NCBI GenBank assembly: GCA_900549855.1
Contig: URPS01000036.1
Location: 1 to 23,516 of the forward strand
Source of the DNA: an uncultured bacterium
GTDB taxonomy: Bacteria; Cyanobacteriota; Vampirovibrionia; Gastranaerophilales; Gastranaerophilaceae
Direction of reading: 5' to 3'
DNA: 23,516 nucleotides
Numbering within the stretch: the first letter of the stretch is position 1; every line of letters starts with the position of its first letter. The position numbers were made by a program, and so were the translations under genes. Positions 20,921-23,516 of the stretch are shown one piece after another. Under the pieces are notes generated by a model, which was not told the DNA's origin, did not search any database, and saw nothing but the letters and a program-made list of their open reading frames with translations.

Positions 20921-23494
20921 TTATAACTCTCTTAAATTTTCATCTAAAAAGTGAAGTCTGGTAATATCAAATAATTTTTCAGCATTTACGAGTTGCATCA
21001 AACTATCAGCTCTTAAAGCCGGAATTTCAGAGCCTTGTCCTGTTTTCAAGTGTATAAATAAATTATTTCCTTCAAACCTGTATGTACCCACGGACTTTTT
21101 AAAATCGGTAGTCTTTTCTATTCCTTTTTTATTTTTCTTAGATATTAAAATTTGAGGTGATGTTAAAACTTTTTCAACATCTTTATAAAATTCTTCAAAA
21201 TCATAAGAAGAGTTGTCATTTGACTTACAATAAGGTGTAATACGATATTCTGCCCACTGAGCTGCAAGATTTATCGCAATTTCACTGCGTTCAATTTGTT
21301 TAACACTTATTATTTTTGCCCCTTCCGGCAGATTCGGATTAATCAAATCCATAATTTCCTGACCGGACAGATTATCATAAATTTCAATATCCACAAGTTC
21401 GCCTTCACTCTCAGCAAAAAGCGGAAGTGCAATTCCCATTGATACCTTCATTGTCGGATTAAATCCAAGTGAATATACCATATTCAAGCCACTTCTTAAA
21501 AGCACTTTGTGAAAAGTATTTTGCCAATCTAAATGTGAAAAATATCTTAGCAACCCTTTTTTTGTAATTTTTAATCTATATTTATAAATTGGAACATTTG
21601 GGTCTTGATTAGCACGTTTAGGGTCTTGTGGAACTATTTTTACAACTTTTTCTGCTTCTTCTGAAGCTTTAAAAGTTTTTGCCAAGACTTTATGTGTTTT
21701 TAAAGTAGGACACACACCGCATTTAACACACTTATGCTCGCAAGTCGGTTGTAAATTGAATTCGCAACCTTGAGAAAGAGCCTCTTTATACTCGTTTTGC
21801 AACCATTCTTTAGCCAACCCCGTATTAATAAAATCCCAAGGCAATGTTTCTTCTAACCCGAACTCTTTTTTTGCAAGCTCTTCGAGAGTATATCCGCACT
21901 CTTTTGCAGTTTCAGCCCAAACATCTTTATCAAAGAATTCTCCCCAAGCGTCAAGATAACAACCTTTTTTGTATAAAGCTTCAATATATTTACACAAACT
22001 GGAATCACCTCGTGTCAGCGCAGCTTCTATTTGTGATACAAATTTTTCGTGGTAATTAATCTTAACACCTTTAATATGCTTTGTTTTTTCTTTTAGGTAA
22101 TGAATGTGTTCCGTAACTTCGTCCAAATCCATTTGCGGACACCATTGGAATGGCGTAAATGGTTTTGGTACAAAAATTGAAAGTGTGCAAGTGATTTCAA
22201 ATCCGTGGCTTAAGCCTTTTTCTTTTTTAATAAGTTTTGAGCGGTATTTTATTTTACTTAAAAGCTCTGCCATCTCATCCATATCTTTAAGAGTTTCTGT
22301 TGGAAGCCCTGCGATAAAGTAAAACTTAATCTTTGACCAGCCGTTTTCGTAAAGAGTTAAGGCTGCATTAATAATTTGTTCTTCAGAAATATTCTTTTTA
22401 ATTAAATTTCTTAATCTTTGACTGCCGGCTTCCGGAGCTAGTGTCATGCCGGATTTGCGAACAGAATGCATTAAATTTGCAAGTTCCAAATTGAACCCAT
22501 CAATTCTTTGGCTTGGTAAAGAAACTGATATTTTCTTTTTGTTGAAATCAATTGCCAGCTCTTTTATAACATCTTTTATATTTGAATAGTCATTTGAAGA
22601 CAGAGAAAGGAGTGAATACTCATCGTATCCGGTATTTTTAACCAATTCTTTTGTAATTTTTATAATATCTTCTGCTTCACGTTCTCTAATTGGCAAAGTT
22701 ACATGTCCGGGTTGGCAGAAACGGCACATACGACCACATCCACGACGAATTTCCACAACAGCTCTATCGTGAACTGAACTTGAAAACGGAATAGGATATG
22801 AAGTTGATGCATTTTCTAATGTTAGAGGTGCAAGACGTTTTTCTACTGAACGCAATTCTCCTCTCCCACAAGGGGCGAGGGGAGCGTAGCTCCAACATCC
22901 TTTAATTTTGCATAAATCTTCAATTTTTTCTTGCCTGCTCAAACCTTTAGTACGTTCTAGAGATTCGCAAACCTCAACCATCATTTCCTCACCGTCACCA
23001 ATACAGAAAACGTCAATAAATTCTGCCATCGGAAGCGGATTATACGTACAAGGTCCACCGGCTAAAATAATCGGTTCATCTTCTTTTCTTTCATCATTGC
23101 GAACTGTAATGCCGGACATCTCCATCATTTTTAAAACAGTAGGATAAGCTAGTTCATACTGCAAAGAAAAACCAATTCCATCAAAATCTTTTAATGCTCT
23201 TTTGGATTCAACACCATATAAAAATTCCGGCTGAAAATCAGGTTCCGGCGCATATGCCCTATCCGCCATAAACGGTTTAACACCATTACGTTCAAACGCA
23301 TTAACTCTATCATAAATTACTCTCACTCCGAGATTACTGATTCCAATTTCGTATTTATCCGGAAAAACAAAAGCAAAACGCACTTTTGCAGAATCAAAAT
23401 CCTTATTGTATGATAAAAATTCGCCACCTACGTATTGATAAGGCTTTGTGGCTTTAAACAAAGCTTCTTGCTGATTTCTAAAAAAACAATTCAT
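20921..23494 (-). CDS. Radical SAM protein of the TIGR03960 type fused to a DUF2344 domain
   Basis: The 857-residue protein has an N-terminal B12-binding-like part (about 1-180: DKYEIGISNLGVRVIYDRVN, GFSLQYELAYPTVL, LAGGPCTYNPLPMAEFID). The radical SAM domain has its cluster cysteines at C253, C257 and C260 (RGCGRMCRFCQPG). A C-terminal DUF2344 part (TIGR03936) starts near YKYRLKITKKGLLRYFSHLDWQ. Its substrate is not known; its place beside RNase E/G suggests RNA-related work. Residues 201-213 (WSYAPLAPCGRGE) are encoded by a GC-rich palindromic repeat, where relatives have a GVYVP-type sequence. The last 94 codons have a second copy downstream. The ATG is preceded by TATAAT ending four bases before it and by no ribosome binding site, so the start or leader is unusual. 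Confidence 0.92.
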   Translation of the reverse strand: MNCFFRNQQEALFKATKPYQYVGGEFLSYNKDFDSAKVRFAFVFPDKYEIGISNLGVRVIYDRVNAFERNGVKPFMADRAYAPEPDFQPEFLYGVESKRALKDFDGIGFSLQYELAYPTVLKMMEMSGITVRNDERKEDEPIILAGGPCTYNPLPMAEFIDVFCIGDGEEMMVEVCESLERTKGLSRQEKIEDLCKIKGCWSYAPLAPCGRGELRSVEKRLAPLTLENASTSYPIPFSSSVHDRAVVEIRRGCGRMCRFCQPGHVTLPIREREAEDIIKITKELVKNTGYDEYSLLSLSSNDYSNIKDVIKELAIDFNKKKISVSLPSQRIDGFNLELANLMHSVRKSGMTLAPEAGSQRLRNLIKKNISEEQIINAALTLYENGWSKIKFYFIAGLPTETLKDMDEMAELLSKIKYRSKLIKKEKGLSHGFEITCTLSIFVPKPFTPFQWCPQMDLDEVTEHIHYLKEKTKHIKGVKINYHEKFVSQIEAALTRGDSSLCKYIEALYKKGCYLDAWGEFFDKDVWAETAKECGYTLEELAKKEFGLEETLPWDFINTGLAKEWLQNEYKEALSQGCEFNLQPTCEHKCVKCGVCPTLKTHKVLAKTFKASEEAEKVVKIVPQDPKRANQDPNVPIYKYRLKITKKGLLRYFSHLDWQNTFHKVLLRSGLNMVYSLGFNPTMKVSMGIALPLFAESEGELVDIEIYDNLSGQEIMDLINPNLPEGAKIISVKQIERSEIAINLAAQWAEYRITPYCKSNDNSSYDFEEFYKDVEKVLTSPQILISKKNKKGIEKTTDFKKSVGTYRFEGNNLFIHLKTGQGSEIPALRADSLMQLVNAEKLFDITRLHFLDENLREL
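22858..22893 (-). repeat. GC-rich palindromic repeat inside the radical SAM coding sequence
   Basis: On the minus strand CCCCTCGCCCCTTGTGGGAG followed by AGGAG matches the intergenic repeat at 13313-13336 almost base for base. The preceding GGAGCTACGCTCC is a further short palindrome. The reading frame passes through it without stops and encodes residues 201-213. Confidence 0.75.
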
Positions 23495-23516
23495 AATAAT
23501 TATATATTACCAAAAA

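Overview
The window is AT-rich bacterial DNA with almost all genes on the minus strand. Flagellar genes include the P-ring protein FlgI and its chaperone FlgA, so the cell has a diderm, Gram-negative type envelope. A two-domain radical SAM/DUF2344 protein lies just upstream of an RNase E/G gene. That neighbourhood is familiar from Cyanobacteria and their relatives. With the low GC, an MFS sugar porter and a flagellum, the best guess is a gut Melainabacterium (Vampirovibrionia, Gastranaerophilales-like). This is an inference from gene content; no marker gene was compared.

Layout. 1-4989 (minus): a flagellar rod and P-ring operon, slt - flgF - flgG - flgA - flgI - flgJ (flgJ runs off the left edge). 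Each of its four real gaps holds a long hairpin element. 4990-5389: non-coding, with a promoter, a 9-bp inverted repeat and a palindromic GTCATTGC-type repeat. 5390-6184: TPR protein. 6338-9489: cofactor and tRNA-modification genes nadA - mnmA - bioB. 9685-12480: MFS sugar porter and pgi, each with its own signals. 12657-13283 (plus): DedA membrane protein. 13472-13945: flavodoxin. 14124-14651 (plus): methylguanine-DNA methyltransferase. 14944-15582 (plus): unknown protein with one EF-hand loop, behind a (GTA)9 tract. 15669-15758: tRNA-Ser(GCU). 15924-16079: a 51-codon small protein. 16205-17017: rsmI, probably leaderless. 17018-17448: non-coding and rich in palindromes. 17449-19693: a small membrane protein overlapping the RNase E/G gene. 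19819-23494: a duplicated 3' fragment of the radical SAM gene, a lipoprotein gene on the plus strand, then the full radical SAM gene.

How the genes fit together. The flagellar genes build the rod and P ring. The FlgJ functions appear split between a rod-binding protein and a separate lytic transglycosylase without a signal peptide. NadA, BioB and MnmA supply NAD, biotin and thiolated tRNA, and NadA and BioB are iron-sulfur enzymes. The sugar porter and Pgi fit sugar uptake feeding glycolysis. RNase E/G, RsmI and tRNA-Ser serve RNA metabolism.

The most unusual content is non-coding or rearranged. It comprises (i) 122-124 bp hairpin elements with 39-40 nt arms made of degenerate GTTGAA units and a conserved loop; (ii) a lipoprotein gene bracketed by two diverged copies of the 3' end of the radical SAM gene; and (iii) a dispersed GC-rich palindrome that also occurs in frame inside that radical SAM gene.
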